A stretch of DNA of 64,000 bases from Pollutimonas subterranea (GTDB lineage Bacteria; Pseudomonadota; Gammaproteobacteria; Burkholderiales; Burkholderiaceae_B), in contig NZ_PDNW01000001.1 of NCBI RefSeq assembly GCF_002849655.1, positions 124,001 to 188,000 of the forward strand, given 5' to 3'. Both the position numbers and the translations under genes were made by a program. The stretch's first letter is position 1. The number at the start of each line of letters is the position of its first letter. The notes beneath the pieces were generated by a model that had not been told where the DNA came from, ran no database searches, and saw nothing but the letters and a program-made list of their open reading frames with translations. Below are positions 41,284 through 50,505 of the stretch, one piece after another.

Positions 41284-43580
41284 CGGGGGACATTGCTCCC
41301 GTAAGGGACATAGCCATGTTGATAACTGCCGTAGCGCGAACTGAAGCGCTGGCTCGACGCGTCGAAATCGTTGAAGATCACGCCCTTGACTTGTGCACCG
41401 ACCTGGTTCAAGCGTTTGGCGGACTCCTCCAGCTCGCTCAAGGTACTCACCTGTGCCCGGGCCAGCATAAAGACAGTTCCCACATGAGGCGCCAGCGCCA
41501 TTGCATCGGACACCGGGAGTACTGGAGCGGTATCCACCAAGACAACGTCGTAGCGTTCCGCCAGCTGGTGCAGGAGCTGAACTGCGTTGGGAGACAACAG
41601 CACTTCAGCGGGGTTGTGCGGGAGCACGCCAGTGGTGATGAGGTCGACGTTCGGCATGACCGATTTGTGCAAGACTTCGGGCAGGGTCGCACTGCCGTGA
41701 ATCAGGTCACTGAATCCGTTATACCGCTCCAGTTCAAAATATCGATGCATGCTGCCGCTGCGGAAGTCCGCGTCGATAAGCAGTACCCGCTTGTCGGCAG
41801 CTCCGAGTACCGCCGCCAGATTGACGCTGGTGAATGTTTTGCCGATATTCGCCGTCGGCCCGGTCAGCATGATGATGTTGTTTTCGGCATCCTGCAGCGC
41901 ATAGCGTAGGGCGGTGCGCAAGCTGCGCAGGCTTTCTATCGCGGGATCGCCGGGTGAGCTTTCGGCTAATACATATTTGACGCCTCGGCCCCCATTGAAT
42001 CCTGATCGGCGGCCAGCGCCAGGCGTCACTCGAGGTACCGTGGCGAAGACACTCATTCCCAGCGTCGACTCGATGTCGCCGGGCGCCTTGACACCGTTGC
42101 GAAGGAAGCTGCGCAGGAAGGCAAGGCCGATGCCGAGCAGGAGTCCGAGTAATGCCGAAACGGCCAGTATCAGGGGCCGGTCAGGGCGCACAGGCAGGTC
42201 GGGCACCACTGCTGTGTCCACCATACGCACGTTGCCGACCTTGCCTTCCTTGACCAGCCGTAATTGCTGCGCGCTATTGAGCAAGCTGGCGTACAGCTCG
42301 CCATTGACCTTCACATCCCGCATGAGATTGAGCAGCTGCTGCTCCAGCTCAGGCAGTGTCTTGATGTGTGCGGTAAGCCTGGCGACTTCGGCTTCCAGCG
42401 CTGTGATTTGTCCGTCCAGGGATCGGATCGTGGGGTGCGATGCTCCAAATTGGGCGCTCAATTCCCTGCGTCTCTGTTGAAGTTCAAACAACTTGGTCTG
42501 CATGGCGACCGACGTATTCAAAGAGAGCGTGCCTTCTGTCCCAAGATTGAAGGTGCCATGGGCATCCCGGAATGCGGTGTACTTGTTGTCGGACTCGTCC
42601 ATCTGTGTCTTGAGTTGGGGTAGGAAGCCCTCCAGGAAGTCCAGGGATTTTTCTGCTTCAGCGGCCTTGCGTTCCGTATTCTGTTTCACATAGGCGACGC
42701 CGATCGCATTGAGTATGTTCGTGATCCGCAGCGGATCCGTTCCGTTGAGCGTCATGGAAAGCACGCCGGAAGGTTTGCCTTTTTCATCGATCACCAGCTT
42801 GTCCTGTAGTTCCTGGATGATGTTCTGGCGTGATCGACGTATCAAGGTAAAGCGGGCATCTGCCTTGGCGGCCAGTTCGCTGATCACCATGCGGCCCTGC
42901 TGGTCGCCCGCATTGATCAGCGTGACGGCTCCGATAGTGCCCGCTGCAAGCATTTCGCCCTCCGGTCCATGCAGGGTATAGCCCGTTGCGGTACGCGTGA
43001 GCGTGAGCTTCTTGTTTTCCAGTTTCGGAGGGACGTCAAGCTGGGCGACTTTTATGGATTCCCTGCCCCATACATAGCCGCCAAAAACGTGGCTTCCCAT
43101 CTCGAACAGCCGCGGGTTCGACAGGTCGGTGGCATGCTTGGCAAGCCATCGGCCGACGATGGGCACGTAGTTGGGCGTTGCATCGACATACAGCTGCAAT
43201 TTATCGCTTGCCTCGCCGACAACAAGGCGGGATCTCAGGATCTCGATTTCAGCGGTCGCTGGAGACTGGACGTTGAAAATAGACGACAGCTCGCTGAGAA
43301 GGTTGGTGCCGGTCGGACTGCTGCGATTCTGCTCGACCTGGACCAATGCGTCGGATTGATAAATGGGTTGGGTGAACAGCGCATAGGCCCCGCCGATCAG
43401 CAAGGCCGTCATGACCGTGCTGATGATCAACCATCGGGCGTTCCTCGCGGTATCGAGCAGGCCCAGGAAATTGATGTCTTCACTGTTATTCTGGGCGCCG
43501 TAGGGTTGGGCAAAGATGATAGGCGAGGACTGACCGGCAGGAGCCAATGGGTAGGGATTGTTCATGTCTGGGCGATTCAT
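41280..43580 (-). CDS. wzc: polysaccharide co-polymerase / tyrosine autokinase (Wzc-like)
   Basis: A 766-residue inner-membrane protein. It has two membrane segments (NARWLIISTVMTALLIGGAY near residue 50 and LILAVSALLGLLLGIGLAF near 470) flanking a Wzz-type periplasmic helical domain. The C-terminal BY-kinase has Walker A with Lys581 (GPTANIGKT), Walker A' VLLIDADFRSGSMH and Walker B VLVDTAPVL. The tail has tyrosines for autophosphorylation (RYGSYQHGYVPYG). It controls chain length and works with Wza. No separate phosphatase (Wzb) gene is present in the window. ATG at 43580 overlaps the wza stop. Confidence 0.93.
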   Translation of the reverse strand: MNRPDMNNPYPLAPAGQSSPIIFAQPYGAQNNSEDINFLGLLDTARNARWLIISTVMTALLIGGAYALFTQPIYQSDALVQVEQNRSSPTGTNLLSELSSIFNVQSPATAEIEILRSRLVVGEASDKLQLYVDATPNYVPIVGRWLAKHATDLSNPRLFEMGSHVFGGYVWGRESIKVAQLDVPPKLENKKLTLTRTATGYTLHGPEGEMLAAGTIGAVTLINAGDQQGRMVISELAAKADARFTLIRRSRQNIIQELQDKLVIDEKGKPSGVLSMTLNGTDPLRITNILNAIGVAYVKQNTERKAAEAEKSLDFLEGFLPQLKTQMDESDNKYTAFRDAHGTFNLGTEGTLSLNTSVAMQTKLFELQQRRRELSAQFGASHPTIRSLDGQITALEAEVARLTAHIKTLPELEQQLLNLMRDVKVNGELYASLLNSAQQLRLVKEGKVGNVRMVDTAVVPDLPVRPDRPLILAVSALLGLLLGIGLAFLRSFLRNGVKAPGDIESTLGMSVFATVPRVTPGAGRRSGFNGGRGVKYVLAESSPGDPAIESLRSLRTALRYALQDAENNIIMLTGPTANIGKTFTSVNLAAVLGAADKRVLLIDADFRSGSMHRYFELERYNGFSDLIHGSATLPEVLHKSVMPNVDLITTGVLPHNPAEVLLSPNAVQLLHQLAERYDVVLVDTAPVLPVSDAMALAPHVGTVFMLARAQVSTLSELEESAKRLNQVGAQVKGVIFNDFDASSQRFSSRYGSYQHGYVPYGSNVPR

Positions 43581-44731
43581 CGTGTCATGTCCCGGGTGGC
43601 GCTGACGGCACCATAACTGGGCAGCAGCATGCTGATGACGCGGTTCCATCTCACGATCGGAGCAGGGTCGACGAACACCATGTCGCGGGCTTTCAGCTCG
43701 AAGTCGGCAGCCAGGACCAGGGCGGTAGGTACACTGGCGTCGAGATGATAGATTTCGGCGTTCCCCTGGACGCCTTTACGGATGACGTAGACCTGCCTGG
43801 GGTTGCCGGTTTCCGGATTGATGCCGCTCGCCTCACCAAGTGCTTGTGCCAGTGTCAGCTCGCCATCCTGCAGGGGCTGGGCACGCGGACTGTGTACATC
43901 ACCCAGCATGAACACCTTTGAATCATTCTTGTTGATGACACGCAGGAGGTCGCCGTCGGCCAAGTAGATCTGCGCCGGATTGATGCCATTGCGAGTCAGC
44001 TGCGGCATGCTGATCTGGGTTGCCACGCCGTTGCGCGTCAAGACTATCGATGATCGGTCCGCGTCCGGTGTAAGCCCGCCGGCGCGATTGATCGCCTCTG
44101 GCAAGGTCATGGGGATGTCGTTCATGGTCAGTAATCCGGGCGTCCGCACTTCACCATCGACATAGATGCGCCCGTTTCGATAGGCCTGGATTCGGACCGT
44201 AAGTTGTGGTTCGCTGACGTAGGGACTCATCCGGCGGGTCAGCATGGAGCGAATCTGATATTCGGTCAGGCCCGCCACCTTGACTGCTCCTACAAAGGGG
44301 AATTGGATAAGTCCGTCAGGGCTGACGTTGTAGCCGTTGCCTACGTCCGCGATGTTGAGCGAGTTGGTGGATACGTTGGAGCCGGCCATTGGCAAGCTCA
44401 ATTCCGGATGATTCCACACAACAATGTTCAGGATGTCGCCCGGTCCGACCCTGTATTCTTCCGGCGCACCGAAGAACTGCCTGATCTGCTGGTTGACCGT
44501 CGTGTCGCGGACGGAACGCTGCTGCTCGATGAGCTGTGGAGATATCGTCATGAGCGCGCCCGGCGGCGCACCTTCTTCTTCAAGAGCCTTGGCCACATCC
44601 TGTGGTTTGCCCATATGCATGCCAGGCGACATACTGCATGCAGACAGCAGCGCGAAGGTGGCTATCATCGCACTGACGGAGGCGAGGCGCGGCACTGCAT
44701 GCCAGCGCGGAAAAATATGCCATTGTTTCAT
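43577..44731 (-). CDS. wza: outer-membrane polysaccharide export lipoprotein (Wza-like)
   Basis: A 384-residue exporter. Signal peptide with lipobox (ATFALLSACSMSP, Cys acylated), then a PES domain (RVGPGDILNIVVWNHPELSL), and SLBB domains (RIYVDGEVRTPGLLTMNDIP; SKVFMLGDVHSPRAQPLQDG). The C-terminus supplies the amphipathic outer-membrane helix. It forms the octameric exit channel with Wzc. ATG at 44731; a GTG three codons earlier is possible. About 180 bp separate it from the RfaH-like gene, the largest gap in the operon. Confidence 0.93.
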   Translation of the reverse strand: MKQWHIFPRWHAVPRLASVSAMIATFALLSACSMSPGMHMGKPQDVAKALEEEGAPPGALMTISPQLIEQQRSVRDTTVNQQIRQFFGAPEEYRVGPGDILNIVVWNHPELSLPMAGSNVSTNSLNIADVGNGYNVSPDGLIQFPFVGAVKVAGLTEYQIRSMLTRRMSPYVSEPQLTVRIQAYRNGRIYVDGEVRTPGLLTMNDIPMTLPEAINRAGGLTPDADRSSIVLTRNGVATQISMPQLTRNGINPAQIYLADGDLLRVINKNDSKVFMLGDVHSPRAQPLQDGELTLAQALGEASGINPETGNPRQVYVIRKGVQGNAEIYHLDASVPTALVLAADFELKARDMVFVDPAPIVRWNRVISMLLPSYGAVSATRDMTR

Positions 44732-44857
44732 CGGATCCACTTTTCATTGACAAACGTTGAACAGGCTGCCGCAGTGTTCTTGCCACAGAGGCAAGATCAC
44801 TTGGTCTTCTACTACTGCAATGACTGAAACATGGGGTCAGTGGGGTAGGACTGTCGC

Positions 44858-44886
44858 GCCTCGCTCACCCCGGCGAGGCCTTTTTT
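44858..44886 (+). terminator. terminator-like hairpin read on the plus strand inside the minus operon
   Basis: GCCTCGC (44858-44864) and GCGAGGC (44873-44879) form a 7-bp stem, followed by a T run at 44881-44886 on the plus strand. No plus-strand gene lies upstream, so it would end antisense RNA. Read on the minus strand it is a hairpin in the leader between the RfaH-like gene and wza, without a T tail. Confidence 0.5.
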
Positions 44887-44908
44887 CCAGCACTATCTTT
44901 GAAACGCC

Positions 44909-45511
44909 TTAGCTTGGTTCCACTTGATGCGGTCGTAACCTGACTCGGGTCTGTCGGCCCAGTATTTCCATCAGCACAATCACTCGTTGGGCCGACACTG
45001 AATCCACAAGGCCTTCCAGGCCATTGAGTGCCGGGTCCAGGAGTTTGACGCGGCTGCCGCGTTGCGGCAGCATGCGGTCTGAGAGGTCTTGCGGGGCGCC
45101 GAACTCTTCGTGATGCCGCAGGGCGGCTAGAGTTTCGGGCTGAACTTGTGCAAAGTAAGAGCCGAACCTCACGACCGCGCTTACCCCGCGCGTAGACCGG
45201 ACGCTGCTGATGGATTGCTTCTGGCTGGCGGGTTTGAAAAACAGGTAACGTGGAAACATCGGTTCAAGGCTCGCAGCTGCTTTACCGGGCATGCTTGCCT
45301 TGGACTTCACCGAACGTTTCGGGATGCCGCGATACATAGGCAGGTACGTCAGAAACCCTTGTTGCTGCAGATTTAAGGAAGCCAACTGTTCCAGCCGCGA
45401 TTCCGTGTAGGCAACGTACCAGGCCGCTGGGCTCTCCGGTGTGTCATCGGCGCCCGCGAAATGGAACGGTGAGCCCGATACCTCGGACGACTTGTCGACG
45501 TGGCAATGCAT
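44909..45511 (-). CDS. RfaH/NusG-family transcription antiterminator
   Basis: A 200-residue paralogue of NusG. The N-terminal NGN domain shows AWYVAYTESRLEQLASLNLQ, GFLTYLPMYRG and the PMFPRYLFFK segment that contacts RNA polymerase; the C-terminus is a KOW domain (RGSRVKLLDPALNGLEGLVD). First gene of the 15-gene operon, a position in which RfaH-like proteins let polymerase cross long polysaccharide operons. ATG at 45511 has GGGGGAAG before it. An E. coli-type ops element was not recognised. Confidence 0.9.
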   Translation of the reverse strand: MHCHVDKSSEVSGSPFHFAGADDTPESPAAWYVAYTESRLEQLASLNLQQQGFLTYLPMYRGIPKRSVKSKASMPGKAAASLEPMFPRYLFFKPASQKQSISSVRSTRGVSAVVRFGSYFAQVQPETLAALRHHEEFGAPQDLSDRMLPQRGSRVKLLDPALNGLEGLVDSVSAQRVIVLMEILGRQTRVRLRPHQVEPS

Positions 45512-45845
45512 GTGTCTTCCCCCCAAATCTGCAATGATTTTCTTTTTTTGAAGTCGGCGAATACGGAGGGGAACTGGAGGGCCGATCGAGTACTGTTTCG
45601 GCCCGCACAGAGGCTGTTGCCCCGCCTTTCACCATAGGTTCAAAATATGTACAACTTGTAGCAGATTTGAGTTTCGGCCAGCCATCAGCCGTAAGCGTTA
45701 AGCTCCTAGAATTAGGGAGCTCAGGCTAGGCTGTTTGGCGTACATTTTGTTGTCGACAGAGAGGTAGATCGCGGTGTGCGGCGGCACTCAGGCTCGCACG
45801 GAAAAGTCGCTTACTGCTTCGCTCGGCCATATGGCGGAGAATGCA
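45512..45845 (-). promoter_or_regulatory. 334-bp leader/promoter region of the polysaccharide operon
   Basis: The gap between the RfaH-like gene and the permease gene must hold the main promoter of the operon. A hairpin AGCTCCTA (45702-45709) / TAGGGAGCT (45714-45722) is visible. I could not identify a convincing -35/-10 pair and no gene. Confidence 0.45.
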
Positions 45846-46994
45846 TTATCTTGATTTGCCGGGCGGATGCGCCAGTAATGCCGACGTGGGCTCTGCCGGC
45901 TGCTCGGGGGTAGGCCGCCGTGGAGTCCGCGGCGTAGTGGCATTATGGTCGTCTTCAAGTATCCACTCGCGCCAGATTGCCACCAGCAGCGCCATGAGCA
46001 CCGGGCCAATGAACAGACCCACCAGGCCCATGGTCTTGACGCCCCCGATCAAGCCAAAGAAGGTCGGCAGGAACGGCAGCTTGACAGGACCGCCGACCAG
46101 GCGCGGTCGCAAGGTCTTGTCGACGATGAACAGTTCAACCGCACCCCATACGAACAGGCCCAGGCCGGCCATCGGATTACCCGAGCCAACCAGGTACACG
46201 GATACGAGGGTGAACGAAAGGGGGGCACCACCGGGTATCAAAGCCATGAAGCCTGTCACGACGCCCAGCAGCACTGGCGACGGCACGCCGGCTACCCAGT
46301 AAGCCAAACCCAGTACCACGCCTTCACCAAGGGCAATCAGGCCCATGCCTGTGACGGTGGAGTTGATCGTTGCCGGCACTACACGTGAAAAGCGTTTCCA
46401 GCGCGTGGGCAGAATGCGTTCGCCCACGATGTCCAGCTGACCCATGATCCGGATGCCGTCTTTGTAGACAAAGAACAAGGTAATCAGCATGAAGACGACC
46501 GTCAGCAATAGCCGGAAGATATCGCCTGTGGCGGCCAGCAGCATGCGATAGATATTGCCCAGATGCTCGCCGCTGACCATTTCCACGACGGTTCCCAGCG
46601 CATGAGGCTCACCCAGATAGGTGACCCAATAATCCGCCAGGCGAGGGCCCACCAGGGGCAGGGCCAGGATCCAGTCAGGCGTCGGCATGCCATTGCGATT
46701 GGCATCCAGAGCCCAGCCTATGAAACTGCTCGCCTCCTGGATGGCATAGGTCAATGCCAATGATAAGGGGGCGATGAGTACGACGATGACGATGGCCAGG
46801 GCCAGTGAGGCGGCGATCGCGTTGCGTCCGTTGCAGCGCCGCAGCAGGCGCTGGTACAGGGGCCAGCTTGCCAATCCCACGATCAATGCCGCCAGCACAG
46901 GAACCAGGAAGCCGCTAAGAAAATAAAGGCCTGCGAGTACGACCAGTACCAATAACCAGCGGGCGATCAGGAAAGCGGGCAGGACAGGTTGCAT
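45846..46994 (-). CDS. AI-2E family transporter (PerM/YdiK-like)
   Basis: A 382-residue membrane protein with about eight helices, beginning ARWLLVLVVLAGLYFLSGFL and containing the family segment ITLFFVYKDGIRI and the re-entrant IPGGAPLSFTLVSVYLV. This family includes TqsA and Na+/H+ exchanger-like proteins, so a substrate cannot be given. It ends with a Pro/Thr-rich cytosolic tail. It marks the distal border of the polysaccharide locus. Confidence 0.87.
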   Translation of the reverse strand: MQPVLPAFLIARWLLVLVVLAGLYFLSGFLVPVLAALIVGLASWPLYQRLLRRCNGRNAIAASLALAIVIVVLIAPLSLALTYAIQEASSFIGWALDANRNGMPTPDWILALPLVGPRLADYWVTYLGEPHALGTVVEMVSGEHLGNIYRMLLAATGDIFRLLLTVVFMLITLFFVYKDGIRIMGQLDIVGERILPTRWKRFSRVVPATINSTVTGMGLIALGEGVVLGLAYWVAGVPSPVLLGVVTGFMALIPGGAPLSFTLVSVYLVGSGNPMAGLGLFVWGAVELFIVDKTLRPRLVGGPVKLPFLPTFFGLIGGVKTMGLVGLFIGPVLMALLVAIWREWILEDDHNATTPRTPRRPTPEQPAEPTSALLAHPPGKSR

Positions 46995-47111
46995 AGTCGA
47001 GAGGCGGTGATGGATTTAGGGTTGAACGCATCCAGGAAGGCAGGTACGCAAGGATTCGACAATATCATGGAATGCGGGCCGGCCTGAGCTCGGTCGTGAA
47101 TAGCGATTTCA

Positions 47112-47127
47112 CTATTGCTAGCAATAG
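47112..47127. promoter_or_regulatory. 16-bp perfect palindrome upstream of LysR gene
   Basis: CTATTGCTAGCAATAG is perfectly self-complementary and lies 142 bp before the LysR start codon, in the 274-bp gap between the permease and the regulator. A regulator binding site is possible. Confidence 0.35.
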
Positions 47128-47268
47128 GCCTGCGTTATGATTTGGCACAGCCAAATTTGTTTGGCATTGTGGATGATGCTCATCCTGCCTTGCCTGCCTT
47201 GGGGCTTATAACAACCAACGACGAATATGGTTCCAGGTACGCCATAATCCTCCTCAAAGGCCAGTGGA

Positions 47269-48177
47269 ATGGATTTGCGGCAGCTCGAATACTTCATTTA
47301 CGTGGCTGAATTGGGCAGCTTCACGCAGGCAGCTTTGGTGCTTGGCGTGGGACAACCCGCATTAAGCCGGCAGGTGCGACGCCTGGAAGTCGAACTTCGG
47401 CAGACGCTGTTCTATCGCAATGGGCGTGGCGTACTCCTGACCGAGGCAGGCAAACGTCTGCTGGCCCATGGTCGTACAATCCAGATGCAATTCGAACATG
47501 CCCGCCACGACGTGGAAGACGCGCGTGGCAGCCCTCTGGGCCGTGTGACTATCGGTTTCCCTTATGCTGTCGGACGATCACTGAGTAGTCCCTTCGTCAA
47601 AGAGTTTCGCAGGCGCTACCCCAAGGCGAATCTGTGTATTACCGAAGGCCTGACTGTCCATTTGCACGAATGGCTGTTATCGGGACGTATCGACATTGCC
47701 TTGCTACACGACCCGGTTCCTTCGCCCAGCCTGGACATTATTCCCATCCGAGAAGACGACCTTCTGTTGCTGGCGTACAAAAAGCGTACGCAGGCAGCCA
47801 GCGGGCCTTCCATACCAATGCGTAAAGTTGCGGAGTTGCCACTGATTATTCCTTGCCGACCGCATCCCTTGCGCATGATGATCGAGACGCGGCTCGCCAA
47901 TATGGGGCTCAAGCCAATGATTGCCGTCGAGATTGACGCGGTCGCAACCATTGTGAGTCTCGTTTCCCAAAACGAAGGCTATGCCATTGCAACTCGGCAT
48001 GCCATCACTACCGCTGAAGCCCTGGACCACGTGATGACGCGTCGTATTGTCGGGCCCAGCATGTGTAGTGTTCTGGCACTTGCCACATCGGCCGAACGCC
48101 CACCGACAACGCTGGTCTTGCGAACCACCGAGCTTCTGCAGGAACTTCTGCACGCCTCGACGCCGAAACGGGATTGA
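47269..48177 (+). CDS. LysR family transcriptional regulator
   Basis: A 302-residue LTTR. N-terminal winged helix with MDLRQLEYFIYVAELGSFTQ and LSRQVRRLEVELRQTLFYRN; then the periplasmic-binding-like effector domain, with GRVTIGFPYAVG as the start of lobe I. It is followed on the same strand after 199 bp by the Bug-ligJ-racemase cluster, which it probably controls. Effector unknown. Confidence 0.9.
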   Translation: MDLRQLEYFIYVAELGSFTQAALVLGVGQPALSRQVRRLEVELRQTLFYRNGRGVLLTEAGKRLLAHGRTIQMQFEHARHDVEDARGSPLGRVTIGFPYAVGRSLSSPFVKEFRRRYPKANLCITEGLTVHLHEWLLSGRIDIALLHDPVPSPSLDIIPIREDDLLLLAYKKRTQAASGPSIPMRKVAELPLIIPCRPHPLRMMIETRLANMGLKPMIAVEIDAVATIVSLVSQNEGYAIATRHAITTAEALDHVMTRRIVGPSMCSVLALATSAERPPTTLVLRTTELLQELLHASTPKRD

Positions 48178-48376
48178 GCTGCGGTAGTCACATTTCGTTC
48201 TGGAGTACGGTCTAATTCATGCGGCGCTATTCCTTACTGGAATAACAGCTAGGCGGAAATGTCTCTTTTCAATGGAGCGCGCCAAGGAATAATATTCTTC
48301 CACAGGCCGGTGCAGCATCTGTGTTGAAGCAGCCGCACGCCGTCACCGTAAACAAAAGCACAGAGGAGACATAACA

Positions 48377-49360
48377 ATGAAAATGAATTTCAGTCGAACG
48401 TTGGGTATGGTGGCTATGGGGGCTGTCATTGCCTTGGGGGCGGTAGTCGCGCCAGCCAGTGCGGCATTTCCGGAAAAGCCGATTACGCTGGTGGTACCGT
48501 TCCCGCCTGGCGGAGCGGTCGATACTCTTGGGCGAATTTTTGCCGACAGCATCAGCGCCCAAACTGGTCAACCTGTTATCGTCGAAAATCGCGCGGGAGG
48601 CAACGGAAATATCGGTACGGCGCTCGTCGTCAATTCCGCAGCTAACGGCTACACCATGCTGCTCGCTGCCAATGGCTTGGCGACAAACCCTACGATGTAT
48701 CCCAAGCGCTCGTTCAGCGAACTGACGGACCTGACGCCGGTCGCCTATGTCGGTTATGCACCGCTGATACTTGTCGTGGCACACGACTCGCCGTATAAAA
48801 CGTTCGATGATCTGATCCGGGCCGCCAAGGCCGATCAGGAAGCTATTTCGTTTGCGACGTCCGGCAGTGGCAGTGCGCCTCATCTGGCCTCTGAATTGCT
48901 GCGGGTCACCACCGATTCGCATATGCTCCATGTGCCGTACAAGGGCGGAGCTCCGGCAAAGCTGGACCTGGTCACCGGTCGGGTTACATTCATGTTCCTA
49001 AATCCGCTGGAAGCGGTTCCGCAAGTAGAAGCCAAGAAGCTGCGTGCGCTCATGGTGGACAGCGCAGAGCGCATTCCTCAGTTGCCAGATGTCCCGACGG
49101 CAAAAGAGCTGGGCTACCCCGATCTGGAAGCGAAAGTGTGGTGGGGATTCGCTGTACCCAAAGGTACACCGGCAGACGTCGTGCAGGTGCTCAACCAGAA
49201 CATCAACAAGGCGTTGCAGGACAAGACAGTCCAGGAAAAGCTCCAAAAAATGGCTATTACGGTGGGCGGAGGCACATCCGAAGAGTTCGCGACATTCTTC
49301 CGTGATCAGGTCACGAAATGGGCTGGCGTGGTGAAAAAGGCAGGTCTTAGCAGCGATTGA
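48377..49360 (+). CDS. tripartite tricarboxylate transporter substrate-binding protein (Bug/TctC)
   Basis: A 327-residue periplasmic receptor. Signal peptide up to ASAA, then FPEKPITLVVPFPPGGAVD, the Bug-family hallmark, and the domain-1 segment ENRAGGNGNIGTALVV. GAGGAG precedes the ATG. No TctA/TctB membrane genes are adjacent, as is typical for Bug proteins of Bordetella and relatives. Next genes are ligJ-like, racemase and desulfhydrase, so the ligand is probably the carboxylic substrate of that cluster. Confidence 0.92.
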   Translation: MKMNFSRTLGMVAMGAVIALGAVVAPASAAFPEKPITLVVPFPPGGAVDTLGRIFADSISAQTGQPVIVENRAGGNGNIGTALVVNSAANGYTMLLAANGLATNPTMYPKRSFSELTDLTPVAYVGYAPLILVVAHDSPYKTFDDLIRAAKADQEAISFATSGSGSAPHLASELLRVTTDSHMLHVPYKGGAPAKLDLVTGRVTFMFLNPLEAVPQVEAKKLRALMVDSAERIPQLPDVPTAKELGYPDLEAKVWWGFAVPKGTPADVVQVLNQNINKALQDKTVQEKLQKMAITVGGGTSEEFATFFRDQVTKWAGVVKKAGLSSD

Positions 49361-49435
49361 TTTGGCGCTGTGTAGCCGATACGGCCGGCAGATGCCGGTG
49401 AATTGACAATAAGCTTAGCCAGGATGGATTTGGAC

Positions 49436-50485
49436 ATGATCATTGATTGCCATGGTCACTATACGACGGCGCCCAAGGCGCTTGGTGATTTTCGAGCTTG
49501 GCAGCTCGATATGTTGGGTGACCCGAAAGGAAAGCCCATGGATCCAGGTGTCGTTGTCAGCGACGACGAGATCCGCGATTCCCTCGAGGGTAATCAACTT
49601 CGCATTCAGCGGGAGCGCGGCGTAGACCTTACCCTGTTCTCTCCGCGTGCGGGCGGAATGGCGCACCATGTTGGCGATTCGAAAACCAGCGAAGTTTGGA
49701 CACGCCATTGCAATGATCTTATACACAGAGCCGTCACGCTCTATCCGGATGAGCTTGTCGGCGTCTGTCAATTGCCGCAGTCGCCCGGCGTAAGCCCGGC
49801 GGACTGCATACCGGAACTGCTGCGTTGCGTGGAGGAACTGGGCTTTGTCGGCTGCAACATCAACCCGGACCCTACCGATGGCTACTGGACTGATCCTCCG
49901 CTAACCCACCGTCATTGGTATCCCTTATTCGAAAAGATGGTCGAACTCGATGTGCCGGCTATGGTGCACACCAGTTGTTCTTGCAATCCACATTTTCATT
50001 TCACCGGCGCGCATTATCTGAATGGCGATACGACCGCATTCATGCAGTTCCTCGACTCTGATTTGTTCAGTGACTTTCCCACGCTGAAATTCATTATTCC
50101 GCACGGAGGCGGAGCCGTGCCCTACCACTGGGGCCGCTATCGTGGGCTTGCTCAGAACATGGGACGCCCGCCTCTGGAAACACTGATGAACAACGTGTAC
50201 TTCGATACGTGTGTGTATCACCAACCGGGCATTGAACTGCTTTTGAACGTAGTGCCTGCGCAGAATATTCTATTCGCGTCCGAGATCATTGGCGCCGTCA
50301 AAGGCGTGGATCCGCAAACCGGATTCAATTTCGATGATACGAAACGCTATATCGATGCGGTGCAGTGGCTGCAGCCGGAAGTGCGCCAGCAAGTGTTGGG
50401 TGGCAACGCCTTGCGCGTCTTCAGCCGTCTGAAAGCCCGTCTGCTGGCGACCGGTCGCTTGCCTGATTCGACTCCCTTGCTATGA
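49436..50485 (+). CDS. ligJ: 4-oxalomesaconate hydratase (LigJ-type amidohydrolase)
   Basis: A 349-residue amidohydrolase_2 protein. The N-terminus MIIDCHGHYTTAPKALGDF, the ENQLRIQRERGVDLTLFSPRA region and IPHGGGAVPYHWGRYRGLAQ match LigJ closely. LigJ hydrates 4-oxalomesaconate in the protocatechuate 4,5-cleavage and gallate pathways. Metal ligands include His6 and His8 and the later IPHGGG His. ATG at 49436 fits the LigJ N-terminus, with AGGATGG upstream; ATG 49424 is four codons earlier. No other lig genes are in the window, so it may act on a related substrate. Confidence 0.85.
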   Translation: MIIDCHGHYTTAPKALGDFRAWQLDMLGDPKGKPMDPGVVVSDDEIRDSLEGNQLRIQRERGVDLTLFSPRAGGMAHHVGDSKTSEVWTRHCNDLIHRAVTLYPDELVGVCQLPQSPGVSPADCIPELLRCVEELGFVGCNINPDPTDGYWTDPPLTHRHWYPLFEKMVELDVPAMVHTSCSCNPHFHFTGAHYLNGDTTAFMQFLDSDLFSDFPTLKFIIPHGGGAVPYHWGRYRGLAQNMGRPPLETLMNNVYFDTCVYHQPGIELLLNVVPAQNILFASEIIGAVKGVDPQTGFNFDDTKRYIDAVQWLQPEVRQQVLGGNALRVFSRLKARLLATGRLPDSTPLL

Positions 50486-50505
50486 CTGCGAAAGAGGATT
50501 CCTGT

